The notes: generated by a model not told the origin, from the sequence alone. Numbered from the stretch's first letter, positions 1 through 12,744 are shown. The stretch: 64,000 nucleotides of DNA from Halichoerus grypus (GCF_964656455.1 NC_135719.1:8287163-8351162), one strand, 5' to 3'. A program made the numbers and translations.

Positions 1-66
1 AACTACCTTCACCTCCTTTAGCAGTGCCTGACACATAGCAGGCATTTGATAAATAGTTGTTAAATT
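1..66 (+). repeat. MIR SINE, 3' end fragment
   Basis: The text 'cagtgcctgacacatagcaggcatttgataaatagttgtta' is the recognisable 3' end of the ancient mammalian MIR/L2 tail. The window edge truncates it. Non-coding remnant. Confidence 0.7.
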
Positions 67-794
67 AATTGCTATATTAATTAGTTATATGACCAGGCAT
101 TTTCTAATAAAATTGAATATTGTCTAATAAAATTGAAATATTCACCAACCTCATTAGATGTTGTAATTCTAATGAAATTTTTTAGAAATTCCTCAGTGTC
201 GTAATGCATATAAGAAATTATTATTATCCCATCCAGGAGAACTTGCATTTAATATAGGTGGGGGGCACCTGGGTAGAAACCAGCACCCCGACTCTGGACT
301 ACTCTGAGAAGAGAGAATTTGGCCAGCCAACATGGATTCCATGTCATTCTTCATGCTGGAAACACTCCATTCATTCTATGATAGTCAACAGTAGCTCTCT
401 GACTCACTTCTCTCATTGTAATGTTGCTCCTAGAATCTGCTACTCCTCGCAAAGGTGAAAGATAAAATTTCATTGGAAAGCCTGTCTTTTGTGCTGTTTT
501 CTTGTACATTCTCAGACGTAATCTCATTTTATCTGTTTTTTTTTTTTTCAACAAATTCCTCCTCAGATGCTGCTAACCTGTTCTTATTGCAAGGTCTGTC
601 ACCTCAGAGCATCTATTATTGCTCTGGCTCTTGACTCTTCACTTCCTTCCTTCTCAGACCAAACCTCCATCCTGTTCTCTCACATAGCCCAATGGAAGAT
701 ACACATGTCATAACTAGTGGTTTCTGTCCATTTTTGTCTGAAATGGTCAAAAGAGAACTTAAGAAGAAGAAGGAGACCAAGACTAAATATGTTC
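67..794. other. Unassigned non-coding sequence
   Basis: I see no gene, no recognisable repeat and no long open frame. A poly-T run lies near 538-550. The short open frames at 258-458 (+) and 351-554 (-) overlap each other and resemble nothing I know. Confidence 0.5.
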
Positions 795-880
795 CCCATC
801 CTACTTCCTACCACATAATAGCTGTGTGACCTTGGCTAAGCCACTTAACCTCTCTGGACTCCATAAGGGTAGAGTAAAAC
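795..880 (+). repeat. MIR core fragment
   Basis: 'aatagctgtgtgaccttggc' followed by 'cacttaacctctctgg' is the diagnostic MIR core in sense orientation. Confidence 0.75.
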
Positions 881-3640
881 TTCATTTCCTTGGGGTCAGG
901 AGGCTGGCAGAGTTATCTTCCTTAGGGCTTTTCTCATTCTAATTTCCATTATGTATTTGTGGTTGACCCATAGACCAGCCATTTAAACCAACTTAGTGAA
1001 GTCTTTCCCAGGAAGTGATCCAGCGTACAGCTATGTCACTGACTTGCTTTAGGAAACAGATCAAATAGACCACTTATTTCTTCTTTGGGTACCTCAGTTT
1101 GTTCATGTGTCCAATGGACAGAAGAAACTACTCCTTTATGTGGCCTAATGTGATGGACAAATGAATGACAATGAAAGGATTTGTAGCCTTTAGAGAATGG
1201 CCTGCACACACATGGCTGAGAAGACACAAGACCAGAGTAGTTGTATCACTTCTGTCTCTCTAAGAATCTTCAGACAGACAGGCCCCCGGGGCCTGAGGTG
1301 ATTTACAATCTTGCCTTCAGTTAGATGTAAATCCAATTCTGGTGGATCAGTTTCCATTCAGTTGAAGAGGTTGAATCTGATTTTTGGTCCTATTCCAAGT
1401 AAGTCTCAGGGAGGATGTTTTCCATAGCCTGGGCAGTGAGAAGAAGCACCCACACACTATGCCTCTAGAAGACTTGGCTCCCCAGAGCTGAGAGACAAAC
1501 AGGAAGTTAGACTCTGCCCCCCCTTCCCCCCACCCCCAACAGGACACCTAAGCTCTTTCTGCACTGTATACTGAGTGGATTGACTCATCTGAAGCAATAT
1601 TTTCCCATAGCATTGACTGATACCTATACCATCACCAGAATTAACTGTGGCATGGAATTAATTTATATGTAACTTGGTGGTACGTTCCTCCAACCTTTTG
1701 TTAGGCAAAAAAATTTAGGCTCATTCAGTCTTGTCTGTCTTGGATTTGAAGTAAAGTTTGGGCTTTCTTTTAGTTACCACCTAAGAAGAAGGTATTTAAG
1801 ACCCACATTATTTTTCTGGGTGGGTGGGTGAGGACTTACATTTGTCTAGACCATCATACTTTGCTTCTCCCTGGAAGAAGAGTTCGTTGTGGTTAGCAGC
1901 TGAATAATAGACTCTCTGGGGGGCATAGATGAACGTCCTTTCAAAGTGGATATTTTGTGAGTGATGGGCTGACAGTGAGGGTGGTCAGTGATCTCCCCTG
2001 GAGAGCAATAAGAGGGACTCATCTGCAGTGAAGCAGGTTCCTCGTCCTTGCAATTCTTTCCCTCAAAGATGGATGTTTATCTTATCCTTTCACTTTTGCC
2101 TCCCCTGTCCCTCTGCATCTAACCTTCTTTTCTGGCCTCTGTCATTTATCAGTCTCTGCAAGCAGAAGTCCGAATTGTCTTATCTAAAGCAGTTTACAGA
2201 ATATTTGTCACTGTTTCTACAGTGAGTCACTATTCGCGGTCTATTTGGGGAAGAGAAGGAATGGGCCCTTAGGGTATAATTGACATAATTTAGTGGGGGT
2301 GGGGAACAAGCTGTTTGATTCTGGAAAATGCCATGCTTCTTCATATAATTTTAGGGATGGAAGATAGCTCCATGTTCTCAGTAAAAACTAGGATAGTGTT
2401 GAAGGCTCTAATAAGCCTAAAAAATGACCTTATCTTGAAGCCCCATTCAGTGAACCACAGTCTTTTATAATACTGAGTACATAAGAAGTTCTCAACAGAC
2501 ACACATTTGATTAAAATGAAGACATCATACCAAGTGGTCAAGTGGAGAGGATACTACCAGAGGAAACACTGTCCATACTTAGCCTTCTAGTCCCTCATCA
2601 TCTAAGACTTCAGACTTGGGCAAGGCTTTGTTGTTTATTAGAACAGCATCTCTGGAAATAAGAAGGGGAGTGCTTGCTAACCCAGCACCAGGGGCCACCC
2701 AGACACTGAGGACCACCTTCACTCAATTCTTTAGCACATTGTTATTACAGGTCAGCAAAACCTAAATCCCTTCCAAGAATTGCCTGTGATCCTTAAGAAA
2801 ACAGGGGACTTGTGACATAATAGGTAGGTAGGAAACAAAGATCTATGACCCTCAGCATTGAGGGAGAAGATAAATTTTGTCATGGGCAGCAAATTTCAAA
2901 GCCTTTCTGAAGAGGATGCTACTAACGCATATTCTTTTTTTGAATGTCATAGTATTTGTCAAGTGAAATATTTAGGACATATAAATGGGTAACAGTGGTA
3001 GGGATCTCTTTTAAGTTGCTTTTTTTAACTTTTAGAAAGTGAAGTGAAGTGATGTTGATAAAAGTGCTTCTTTCCTTCTTAGTAGTTGTCCTGATCCTAT
3101 GGAGGAAAGAGGGGGAAAAGAAATCCATCAGCCCCAAGTGGGACATGGCTTCCTTTTCTTCATGACTTCTTATCTATGCCACCAACACTACGTTGCATCT
3201 TTATATTGGTTCCCTAGCCTTAAAATGGAAGTTTGGCGGGGGGGGGGGGCAGTTATTTGAGCCTAGACTTTAGAGGACCCCAAATGTTATGCTAGCTTCA
3301 TCCAATGGTATTTGGTAAGACCTTAGAAACTATCACAGATGGAAGAGTAAAATAATCAAAGATGCCCTTAAAGAAGATAGTTGTAGTGGTGTTGAAAAAA
3401 AATGAGTTAGATGGTAAATTGGAAAAGGTGGGAAGTGGAAACCGTGGTAGAAGTCTTTGGTCCAGGTGAGACCATGAAAATTAGCTATGCTGTTGACATT
3501 ACAAGAAAAGGACAATGTGGATGCTGTCTCAAGATCTCTGGATTTACAGCAACCCCAACACACAGCATGAGAAATAGTTGCTAGCCTCTTTGCTCTGCTG
3601 CTAACGTTATTATAATGATATTATTTGTAATAAAAACATA
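881..3640. other. Unassigned non-coding sequence
   Basis: There is no convincing gene or repeat over about 2.7 kb. Open frames are all under 80 codons with no recognisable protein content. A 12-G run at 3238-3249 is the only simple-sequence feature. It may hold old repeats too diverged to see by eye. Confidence 0.45.
3238..3249 (+). repeat. Poly-G run (12 G)
   Basis: An uninterrupted mononucleotide run of 12 G. It is prone to length polymorphism and sequencing error. Confidence 0.9.
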
Positions 3641-3880
3641 ATAGCTAGTTATTATTGAGTACCTATTATGCATCAGGCATGTATTACTCCATGTTTTACC
3701 TAATTCATGGACTGCCCTTAACCACTATGCCAGGGAGGCCTATTATTACCCTACTCTTGTAGGTGAGAGTGTTGATGCTTTATGAAGCTAAGTAACTTGC
3801 CCCAATTCTCACAGAGCAGAGCTGGAATTTGAACCTACATCCATATAACTTTATAGCCCACTCCCTGCCTATATACTCTT
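3641..3880 (-). repeat. MIR, antisense
   Basis: In order on the + strand it shows 'attgagtacctattatgcatcaggc', a gap, 'aagtaacttgccccaattctcac' and 'agagctggaatttgaaccta', which is the reverse complement of MIR over nearly its whole length. Confidence 0.75.
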
Positions 3881-5376
3881 CTCTACTGTGCAAAGCAGCC
3901 ATTTGCTGTGCCCAAGGGAAATAATAGGATGTGCATTTCTTGTAATATTGTGGTAGTTTTCACTTTGGATAAGAGGGAGTAGAAAGAAGATTCTAGAAGA
4001 AGTCTTTGTTTTAGAACAAAGGAAAGAAAGAAAACTCATTTGTTAAAATAAAATTTTAAAATATCATCTTAACGTGTGGGGTGAGAGAATGGGAAAGCAA
4101 AGGAGCAATCCCAGCTGTGCCCAAGAAAGAATATTTTGGGGGAAGTATACTTGCTTGGGCCAAAGGTAGATGAGTCGAAGTGAGAAGAGAAACTCTAGTT
4201 AGTCTTCCAGTTTACCGATTTTGAATCTCACATTCTTGAGCACGTCTCTACTGGTGGGATTAGAGTGGTCAGACCAAAGCGGTTGAGTTCTGGAAGCCTC
4301 CTGTTCTGAGAGATTAACGTCAAATGCCAAGTTAACTTGCCAACTAATTGGAGATAAATGGGGGTGGAAATTGATGCCTCAAGGTAGACCCTGATGTTTG
4401 GAACCTCTTGGGTGAGAATAATGACACTGTTAACTGATTTCAATGCTGAGTAGAGGAAATGATGTGGAATGTTACTTGGAGAAATATTCAACTGAGAGTG
4501 ATCTGGAAGCACCTAAAAACCAGGTTTGTATGCAAACAAAACAGTAACCTGGTGGGGTCAGTTCAGGTTGATGGCTATTACACAGACCTTGGAAATCATT
4601 GGAAGATGGACATATAGAATCTTCAGAGCATTTTCTGAGGGAGTGTCTCACATTAAATGCACACTTGAAAGTCTCACCTTCCCCTGGGAGAGATTGTGTG
4701 CTGCATGTGGCTTCCACTTAGGAATGAGGGATTATTTTCCAGAAGTTTGCTGCTAACAAGAGCTTTGATTATATAGAGAATGTTTGTCCTTTTTGTGATA
4801 AAAATCCTCATTGCGGTGCATTAAATTAGATGCAAAACATCCTCATTAACAAAGCCAATCTGGTAAATAATGTCTTAGGGAAATTGTCACATTAATTAAA
4901 AATTAGGGCCTTTGCTCAACAGAATGTTGGAATCCTGGTTTTATAAATGAGGCTCCCCTCCTCACCCATTCTGTTTTTTTTTTTTCCCCCATATGCTTGT
5001 GAAACTAGTAACATAAGAGAATAATAAATATAACTCATAAGTGAATGGAGCTTTTCTTGGGTCTAAGCTTTACTGTAAGCTCATCTCCACAGTTGGAGTT
5101 CCTCCTTGGTTCAATGCTAGAACAAAGTAAAAGCTTTTCTGCATCTTTAGTGGTGTTACAGATGTAGAAACAATTCCAACTAAAGATGACTTTAAACATC
5201 ACTTAGTTCAGTCTCCCATCTATATAAGGCTGTGTTGTGTGATTTCTCCAATGTACAACCACAAAGTTTCTCGTTGTTTGAATATAACGTGACTCTCACA
5301 ACTTCATGCAGCTTATACTGTTGTAGACCAGATTAGCAGGAAGCTCCTCCTAATTCTGAGTCAAAATGAGACCCCT
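3881..5376. other. Unassigned sequence holding a possible conserved element
   Basis: No gene is visible. Antisense open frames at 4228-4512 and 4472-4717 have no recognisable content. Within it, 4770-4935 is AT-rich, free of obvious repeats and dense in ATTA/TAAT cores; see the separate entry. Confidence 0.45.
4770..4935. promoter_or_regulatory. Candidate conserved non-coding element
   Basis: The block contains several homeodomain-type cores: 'gcattaaattagatgc', 'ctcattaac', 'cacattaattaaaaattag'. It has no repeat signature. Clustered TAAT/ATTA cores in non-repetitive AT-rich DNA are common in developmental enhancers. Conservation itself is not visible from one sequence, so this is inference only. 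Confidence 0.2.
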
Positions 5377-5390
5377 TAAATTCTACTTAC

Positions 5391-6369
5391 TGACCACGTG
5401 GTATTTATCTTTCTCTGACTTATTTTGCTTAGCATCATACCCTCTAGGTCCATCAGTGTTATTGCAAATGGCAAGATCTCATTCTTTTTTTATGGCTGAG
5501 TAATATTCCATCATTTATCTATCTATCATCTATCTATCTATCTATCATCTATCTATCTTTGTATCTATCTATCTATCTATCATCTGTCTATCATCTATCA
5601 GCCTGCCACATTTTCTTTATCCATTCATCAATGGACACTTGGGTTGCTTCCATATCTTGGCTATTGGAAATAATTCTGCAATAAACATAGGGGTGCATAT
5701 ATCTTTTCAAATTAGTGATTTTGTTTTCTTTGGGTAAGTACCCAGCTGTGGAATTACTGGATCATACAGTAATTCTATTCTTAATTTTCTGATGAAGCTC
5801 CATACTGTATTCCAAAGTGGCTACACCAATTTGTATTCCCACCAGCAGTGCACAAAGATTCCTTTTTCACTATATCCTTGACAATACTTTTACTCCTCAT
5901 GTTTTTGATTTTAACCATTCTGACAGGTGTAAGATGATATCTCATTGTGATTTTAATTTGCATTTACCTGATTTTTAGTAATGTTGAGTATCTTTTCCTA
6001 CATCTGTTGGCCATCTGTATGTCTTCTTTGGAAAAATGTCTATTCAGGTCCTCTGCTCTTTTTTAAATTGGATTATTTCTGTGTTGTTCTTGTTTTTTAA
6101 TTTCACTTGTACATGGAATTTAAGAAACAAAACAAACAAAGTAAAAAAAGATTTAAAAAAACCAGATTCTTAAATACAGAGAACTGGTGGTTGCCAGAGG
6201 GGAGGTGAGTGGGGGGATGGGTGAAATAGATAAAGGGGATTAAGAGTACCTTTATCTTGATGAGCACTGAGAAATGTATAGAATTGTTGCATCACTATGT
6301 TGGACACCTGAAACTAATATAACACTGTATGTTAATTAGACTTGAATTAAAAAAAATATATATATTTTT
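5391..6369 (+). mobile_element. 5'-inverted (twin-primed) L1 insertion
   Basis: The right part (about 6100-6369) is a sense L1 3' UTR: 'actggtggttgccagaggg', 'gatgagcactgagaaatgta', 'cacctgaaactaatataac', then an A-rich end. The left part (5391 to about 6095) is the C-terminal ORF2 region of the same kind of L1 in antisense. It reads 'ctgagtaatattccatc', 'atccattcatcaatggacac', 'cattctgacaggtgtaagat' on the + strand, and its reverse strand encodes '[10 protein letters not shown]'. The two parts meet near the same point of the L1 (just before 'ttcacttgtacatggaattt'). Flanks carry a 12-bp duplication, aattctacttac, at 5379-5390 and 6370-6381, and the left flank has a CTT/AAA-like nick site. One insertion with an inverted 5' part explains all of this. 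Confidence 0.85.
5515..5600 (+). repeat. Interrupted (ATCT)n microsatellite
   Basis: About 86 bp of atct units with 'catctatc' and 'tttgtatc' interruptions. It lies inside the inverted L1 part, just after the 'taatattccat' block. Confidence 0.9.
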
Positions 6370-6381
6370 AATTCTACTTAC

Positions 6382-7698
6382 AGATCTTAAGTGTGTCTCT
6401 GGTGTAATTCCTGTACCACAGTTCCCTTTATTTCCCATGATAGTTCTTCATACATTTGCATGCAACCCTGCTATAACCCATTAGTTCAGTGTAAAGTTAG
6501 CAGTTGCCTTCACTTGTTCTTTACCTGATTCATTTTCAAACAAATTTACTTTGAGCACTTCTCTGTGGTAGCATAAGGAGAGAGACAAGATAAGCAAACC
6601 CTGCCCTCATCCTTCCACTTTTAGTGGAAATTAGAAATTCTTCCATTTCAAGCACCTAAACACATAGATACAGAAGATAATTTCAGAGAAGTGTAAAATT
6701 AGGAAAATAAAATAGGGTAACATGAAAGAGGGTGACTAGTGGGTTGGGGTTAATTAAGTGGTTAATTTTTGATAATGCAGATAGAGAAGTGCTCTGAGGA
6801 AGGCTCATTTACATTTAAGCATACATTCCAAAAAGGGATCCAGTCATACAAAATTCAGAAGGCAGAATGTTATAATAAAAACAGCAGAGCTATTTAGGCC
6901 CTAAGCAGAAATGGCATTAATATAACTGAATGGCTGAGCTCTTGAGGATTTCCAATGTTTCCACATTACTCTTAAAGGGAGATGTTCAGAATGGAGCACA
7001 ATGGAGTAGATGCTTCTGACCTGTGTGCACTATAGGGGTCTTGTGAGTCGAGGTGTCTGTTAGTCGCCTTATGGCACAGTTGATTTGCTTAAGCTTCTGG
7101 CAACATCGGCTTGTAGAGCCCACTGACCTGCCCTCAATCTGATCTCCCTACCTCGGCATTTGTAAAATCAATCATGTTTAATGTGAATATAGGAATCCTC
7201 TTATTTTCCATTTTATTTTTAGTATTTTTGTTTACATAGAGTATAACAACTCTAAGACGTTTTGGATTTTGTCTCAGCCACTGTTGTAATCTAACCATCT
7301 GATAGTAATTTGTGAAACATACTTTCTGTGTTTCTACGCAACTATTGGATGAAGATGTTCAACAAAACAGGTCGAATCCCACAGCTCTGCTCCAGAGAAC
7401 CTTTCCTCCACCTCCAGAGCCATCAATACGTTTCAGCATGGATGCTTAACCAGTTCAATCATCACGTATTATGTCTCAATTCAGTCATGATTTTTGCAAG
7501 GATGTCATGAGAGATTACGTCCAGTGTATTCATGAAGCTAAAACAGATCTAGCATTATTTTTATTTTTCAACTAAGTAACTAAACTAAAGCAAAAAAAAA
7601 AAAAAAAAGAAGAAGAACGAGTGAAAATAAGAATGAACAAGCAAACGTACAAACAAAAGGAAGAAACAAGAAACTGACTTTGGCACAACTCCCTATCT
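6382..7698. other. Unassigned non-coding sequence
   Basis: I see no gene or clear repeat. A 17-A run at 7592-7608 is followed by an A/G-rich stretch and may be the remnant tail of an old retroposed element, but I cannot identify a body. Confidence 0.45.
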
Positions 7699-7716
7699 GG
7701 ACACCTAGGTAGTTTT

Positions 7717-7934
7717 CCAGTTTTTTTGGTTTTATTTTTAAGATTTATTTATTTATTTTAGAGAGAGAGAGAGAGGCCAGGGGAGGAGCAGAAGGAGAGG
7801 GAGAGAAAGTCTGAAGCAGACTCCCCACTGAGCATGGAGCCCCACATGGGGCTCGATCTCCTTACCCTGAGATCATGACCTGAGCAGAAACCAAGAGTCA
7901 GAGGCTAAATCCATTGCACCACCCAGGCACCCCC
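7717..7934 (-). mobile_element. CAN-SINE, antisense
   Basis: On the + strand: T-rich tail with 'aagatttatttatttatttt', GA-rich stretch, 'gagcatggagccccacatgg', 'gagatcatgacctgagcag' and the head complement 'caccacccaggcaccccc'. Flanks repeat ggacacc(ta/ag)ggtagtttt at 7699-7716 and 7935-7952. The two TSD copies differ, so the insertion is not recent. Confidence 0.9.
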
Positions 7935-7952
7935 GGACACCAGGGTAGTTTT

Positions 7953-9374
7953 ATGTAATCTTTTGTAAATGCTCCCAAGCTACCTGCATCATAACACACT
8001 GCAGAATTTTGATGTAGTTGACCTTGCCTTCCTTGTTTTGTAGTGAGAAAGCCCGGTATTCACGTTCCCCTCCCTGCCCTTTACATGGTTGGTTCATTCT
8101 CATGTTTCAGCTTTTGGCCTTGATCTTACCTCCTCCCAGAGGACATGTATGAGCCCTCTTCCTAATATAAACCCCGCTCTCAACACCTTGTATGCTTCAT
8201 CTCAACATCCTGCTTGTTTCCTTTGTAGAATTTGCCATAATTATTTATATATATATATTCATTAAATTATCAATGGCATGTATGAATGTATCATCATAAG
8301 CCATATTTATTAAAGTATAATCTACCACAATTGCTGATATTTAGTTATTTGATTTTGGCTCTCCTTTCTACCAGACAGTAAGTTCTAGGCACACTGGGCT
8401 AGTGCCTGCCTGGGTCACCACTTTAATCTCATTGCCTGACACTGTTGAATGATTGAAGGAAGGAGTGCATAAGTGGATAAATAAGATGTTAATGAAAGTT
8501 CATGGGTTGTACAGGTAGACAGGCCTGAGTTAAAATTCTAGTTCAGCCACTTACTAGCTGAATTCCTTGAGGCAAGTCACATAGTCTCATTGATCTTTAG
8601 ATTCCTCCCACTAAAAATGGATTGTTCTGAAATCAAACATGTGAAATGCCTGCCGTGCAGTAGGTCCTTACTGCATACTAGTTTTCTTCCCTGTTGTCCA
8701 TTTCTTTAGTCTTTTGACATAACCCCCAATCTCCCTGACTTCTCAAAGATTACCTATATTGTCTCTGACACATCTGCAGGTTTTTATCAGTAGCACTGGA
8801 TGCAACTTTTTTTTTTTTTTTTTTGCCTTAAGCCTTTGACTTGCCCATAAGACTCATTCAACTGTCTTATCTTTCAAGATGTTTGCTTCCAATTTTCTAG
8901 TTGGAGATCCCATTCTTTCTCAAGAAACAATCTTGACATCCCCTTCTTTATCAAATTTTATGACCTGCTAAGTAAGTGGTTTAATTACCCAGGTCATATT
9001 TATGTATTGAATGATAAGGAAGTATTTGTTGATTAGCAAATTGATTTATCAAGGCATCACTTTTAGCATATATGTCTTCCAAGTCCCTAAAGTTGTATTC
9101 GATGCCTATCTCAAATGAGGAGATTGAGAGCAGAGCAGAGACCTTGAAGAACAATTTTTTCTATAACATGGAGGTATCTTTGGTTTTGATGAATTCAAAA
9201 TATTAAAATTAAAAAAAGGATCTCTGAGATCATACAGTTCAACCTCCCCCCACATTTTGTTTAATAGGCAAAGAAATCAAAATGAAAAAGAGTAACCTTA
9301 CCTGGTATATGAAAAATCAAGAGTATATCCCATATATCTAGATTTTAGGCCAGTTCTCTTTCTTCAAAAATTAA
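7953..9374. other. Unassigned sequence around a MIR
   Basis: Apart from the MIR at 8500-8680 there is only a poly-T run near 8807-8824. No gene is visible. Confidence 0.45.
8500..8680 (+). repeat. MIR
   Basis: 'cagccacttactagctgaat', 'gaggcaagtcacatagtctc' and 'cctgccgtgcagtaggtcctta' match MIR in order and in sense. Confidence 0.7.
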
Positions 9375-9558
9375 CTACTAACATTTGGTGAGCCATTACC
9401 ATATGCTAATGAACTGACTCATTTAATCTTCACAATTAACACTGGGCAGAATACATTAGTATTCCCATTTTACTTATATGGAAACCGAGGCTAATAACAG
9501 TTGTTTAATTTGCTCATGTCCTCATGGCAGAGACATAAGCCTGCAATGGTCTGACTCC
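9375..9558 (-). repeat. MIR, antisense
   Basis: 'taatgaactgactcatttaatcttcacaa', 'tattcccattttacttatatgg' and 'aaaccgaggctaa' on the + strand correspond to reverse-complement MIR. Confidence 0.65.
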
Positions 9559-11329
9559 AGTTACCTGTCATGTGTAACCATGAACTTGTGTTGCTTTGTT
9601 TAGTTCACTCAGCAGCAGAGGGAGGATGAGATCAAAGAAATACAATCTGTATTGAACGACTTCTCCCTTGCTGGGTCCTAAGGAGCAGAAATTGATAATG
9701 GAGTCTAAGAATCCTGGAAGAATAATTCTGCAGGTGAGAATAGTCTATACCACCATGTACCTCTAATACAATTATTGTGGCAAAATTAAAAGATTGACAG
9801 GAATCACAGAAGTTGGTGTTGCCCTTAAAGTTCACTTCTGGAGTCATGTCTCTTATTGGAGCTTTTAGAAAAGCTGTCTGATGACAACCTGGTATTTATG
9901 AACTGTCCTTCCCTAGCAACCCCCCAAACGGAGGTGTTGTTAAGATTAAGGGGTCTACTGGCAAACTCCCAGTTCCCATAAAGCTAGTGTACCATATATC
10001 AGAAAACCATGACTCAGATGGTCCAATATTCATTCTGAAATAAAAGTACCACAGAAAGTTCAAGATGGTCTAATTGCACAAGTTAGTATAAGTTAATCTA
10101 ATCTATCATCATTTTTGTAATGCAGGCTATGTGCCAAATATGATATTAAGTACTTCATATGTGCTAACTTTACTCCGTGTGGCATTCTACAAGTTTATTA
10201 TTCCCATTTTGCAAATGATGAAAGTCATTCAGAGAATTATATTGTCTTTGTCAATACCACCCAGCAAAGCCAAGGTCCAAGATGACTACCTTCAAAGTCC
10301 CTTCCACTATACCATTCTATATTGTTTCTTCTTATTATTCATGATGTCAGAACTAACATTGTTAACACGGTCTTTATAAGCCAACATCAGTTAGATTCTT
10401 GAGAGGGAATACACAGTGATCCAGAGGATTGTGATGGAGGGTCCAAGGGTGCGATGATAGGGTGGTGCATCAAGTGTTAGAAAAGAAAGTGTAAGGAAGT
10501 AGAAGGGTAGGAAAAGGGGCTTCTAAGACCAATTTTTCCTTCCATTATAGGCTTCCTCTTTCTGTACAGTGTTTCTTATGAAGCTTAAGGTAGCAGGCAT
10601 ACTGCAACCAGGGATCTCTATGAACATGAAAAGGAATAATATTGCCTCTTCTGAGCACTGTGGCTGAAACAGAATCTGACTAAAATTCAAAGTGATAAGC
10701 AAGCCTATCTTGGCAATGCCTTTGAGATTTCTCTTTCATCCTTGAATGCCAGTGTTATCTACTTCCAATGGGTTTTCAATTGTCTTCTTTGGATAGTTGA
10801 AGGACAAAATGGGAGACTGGAGGGCAGTGCTTAGACCATAACACCATCTATAACCATCAACCAGAACAGATCTCAGTTTCGTATTTTTGTATTAAAAATA
10901 TCATTTGGAAAAATAATTCTGCTGTTTAGAAAAATGAAAAAAAAATACTTGTGCATTTTGTAGGAAGGCAATCAGGCTCAAATAAAGTTGAAATCATTGA
11001 AGATCATGTAGTTGGTTTTCATATCAAAGTGAAGTTTAGACTCCAGGTCTCTTGACTCCCAAACCAGTGCTAATTTCCAATATCACAAAAATTTATTTTT
11101 CAGTATTTAGGTCTTGGATGAAATATTAAAAGTTTCTTTGTACAGCATCCCCAAGCAGTAGCATTTCATATCATACTGCAAATCTAGAGAGACCATCTTT
11201 GATCAGAGGTCGACTTCTTGAGAAAGACTTGAATCATTGCTTTTAGCACTGTGTAGACTTAACTTGATTTATGCTCACCCAAGCAAAAGGGTAGACATAC
11301 TTCTATCTAGGCTGTTCGGGTTGGTTCCT
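9559..11329. other. Unassigned sequence with weak MIR traces
   Basis: An antisense MIR-like block lies at about 10105-10290 ('tatgtgccaaatatgatatt', 'tattcccattttgcaaatgatg'), and a weaker one at about 10970-11080 ('cttgactcccaaaccagtgct'). The 82-codon frame at 10131-10379 runs through the first MIR and is not a gene. Confidence 0.5.
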
Positions 11330-12385
11330 TTGGGACACTCTAACCAACATTTGTTATCTCTTATCTTTTCAATACTAACCATTCTAATATGTGTGAGGAG
11401 ATAGCTCATTGTGGTTTTCATTTGGATCTCCCTGGTAATTGATATTATTGATCATCATCCCATATACCTGGTGGTGATTTATGTGTCTTCTCTGCAAAAG
11501 TATCTGTGTAGATCCTTTGCCCATTTCTAAATCAGATTGTTTGGGGTTTTGTTATTGAGTTATATGAATTCCTTATATATTTTTTATTATTAACCTCTTA
11601 TCAGATATATGGTTTGCAAATATTTTCTTCCATTTTGTAGGTTGCCTTTTCACTGTACTAATTGGTTCTTCATCTGTGCAGAGCTTTTTAGTTTGATGAA
11701 GTCCCTCTTGCTTATTTTTTGCCTTTGTTGCTTGTGCTTTTGGTGTCATAGCCAACAAATGGTTGCCAAGACCAATGTCAAGGAGATTTTCCCTGTGTTT
11801 TCTTCTAGGATTTCAGGTATCAGACCTTCTAGGTATCAGAACTTACATTTAAGTCTTTAATTTGTTTCAAGTTAACTTCTGTGAGTGGTGTAAGATAGGG
11901 TTCGATTTCAGTCTTTTGCATATGAATCTCCATTTTTCCCAGCACCATTTATTGAAGAGACTCTTTTTTCCCTGAGGATTGTCAGTTTCCTTGCCAGATA
12001 TTAGTTGCCTCCATATGTCTGGGTTTATTTCTAGGATCTCAATTCTATTCCATCAATCTTTGTGGCTGTTTTTATGCCAGTACTGTACTATTTTGATTAC
12101 TCTACCTTGTAGTAGAGTTTGAAATCAGGAAATGTGATGCCTACAGTTTTATTCTTATTTCTCACACTTGCTTTGGCTCTTCCAGGTCTGTTGTGAATCC
12201 ATACAAATTTTATGATTGCTTTTGCTATTTCTTTGAAAAAAGCCATTGGAATTTGATAGGGATTGCGCTGAATCTGTAGATGGAGATGGCTTTGGATAGT
12301 ATGGACATTTCAACAGTATTAATTCTTCCCATCCATGAACATGGGGTATGTTTCCATTTACTTGTGTCTTCTACAGAGATTGATT
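11330..12385 (-). mobile_element. Old L1 ORF2 fragment, antisense
   Basis: The + strand reads as reverse-complement L1 ORF2: 'ctaaccattctaatatgtgt', 'gatcctttgcccatttcta', 'ttgcaaatattttcttccat', 'gcagagctttttagtttgatgaag', and 'gtatttctt...cccatccatgaacatgg'. A minus-strand frame at 11573-11758 still encodes a recognisable 'KRQPTKWKKIFANHISDKR' stretch of ORF2. No intact frame survives, and ends were judged by eye. Confidence 0.8.
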
Positions 12386-12744
12386 TGAATCAGAGCACAG
12401 TGGCAGATCTAGTGAAAATCTGGTCTGCTTCAAGTTGGTCTTCCTTCCTCGGAACTTCTCCTTGAGGGTACGGCAGGTCTGTGTCTCCTAAGAAATGAAA
12501 GGTTGTAGGATTGTAAGATTTAAGTTACGGGCCTCGGAATTTTTAAGTTTCTCTCTTTAGCCTCCGATGCCACACATGTTCAAACCAACAAACATCTTGA
12601 GGAAGAGATAACCATGTGTTTGTACCAGTCCTTCTCCATCCAGAGAGCCATACTCATAAACCCTGTTTGTCTATGGGTAGTTTTATTCTTTCAGAATCTT
12701 TCAGATGAAACTTCCAGTCTCCCATCAAACCAAAATTCAAAAAC
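12386..12744. other. Unassigned sequence between two L1 remnants
   Basis: No gene seen. It may be old L1 3' UTR belonging to the next fragment, but I cannot recognise it. Confidence 0.4.

Noticed and set aside
5515..5600. CRISPR-like array
   Set aside because: A simple tetranucleotide repeat without spacers, in a mammalian genome.
5391..6369. Two independent L1 fragments in opposite directions
   Set aside because: A single TSD brackets both and they join at nearly the same L1 coordinate, so one twin-primed insertion is simpler.
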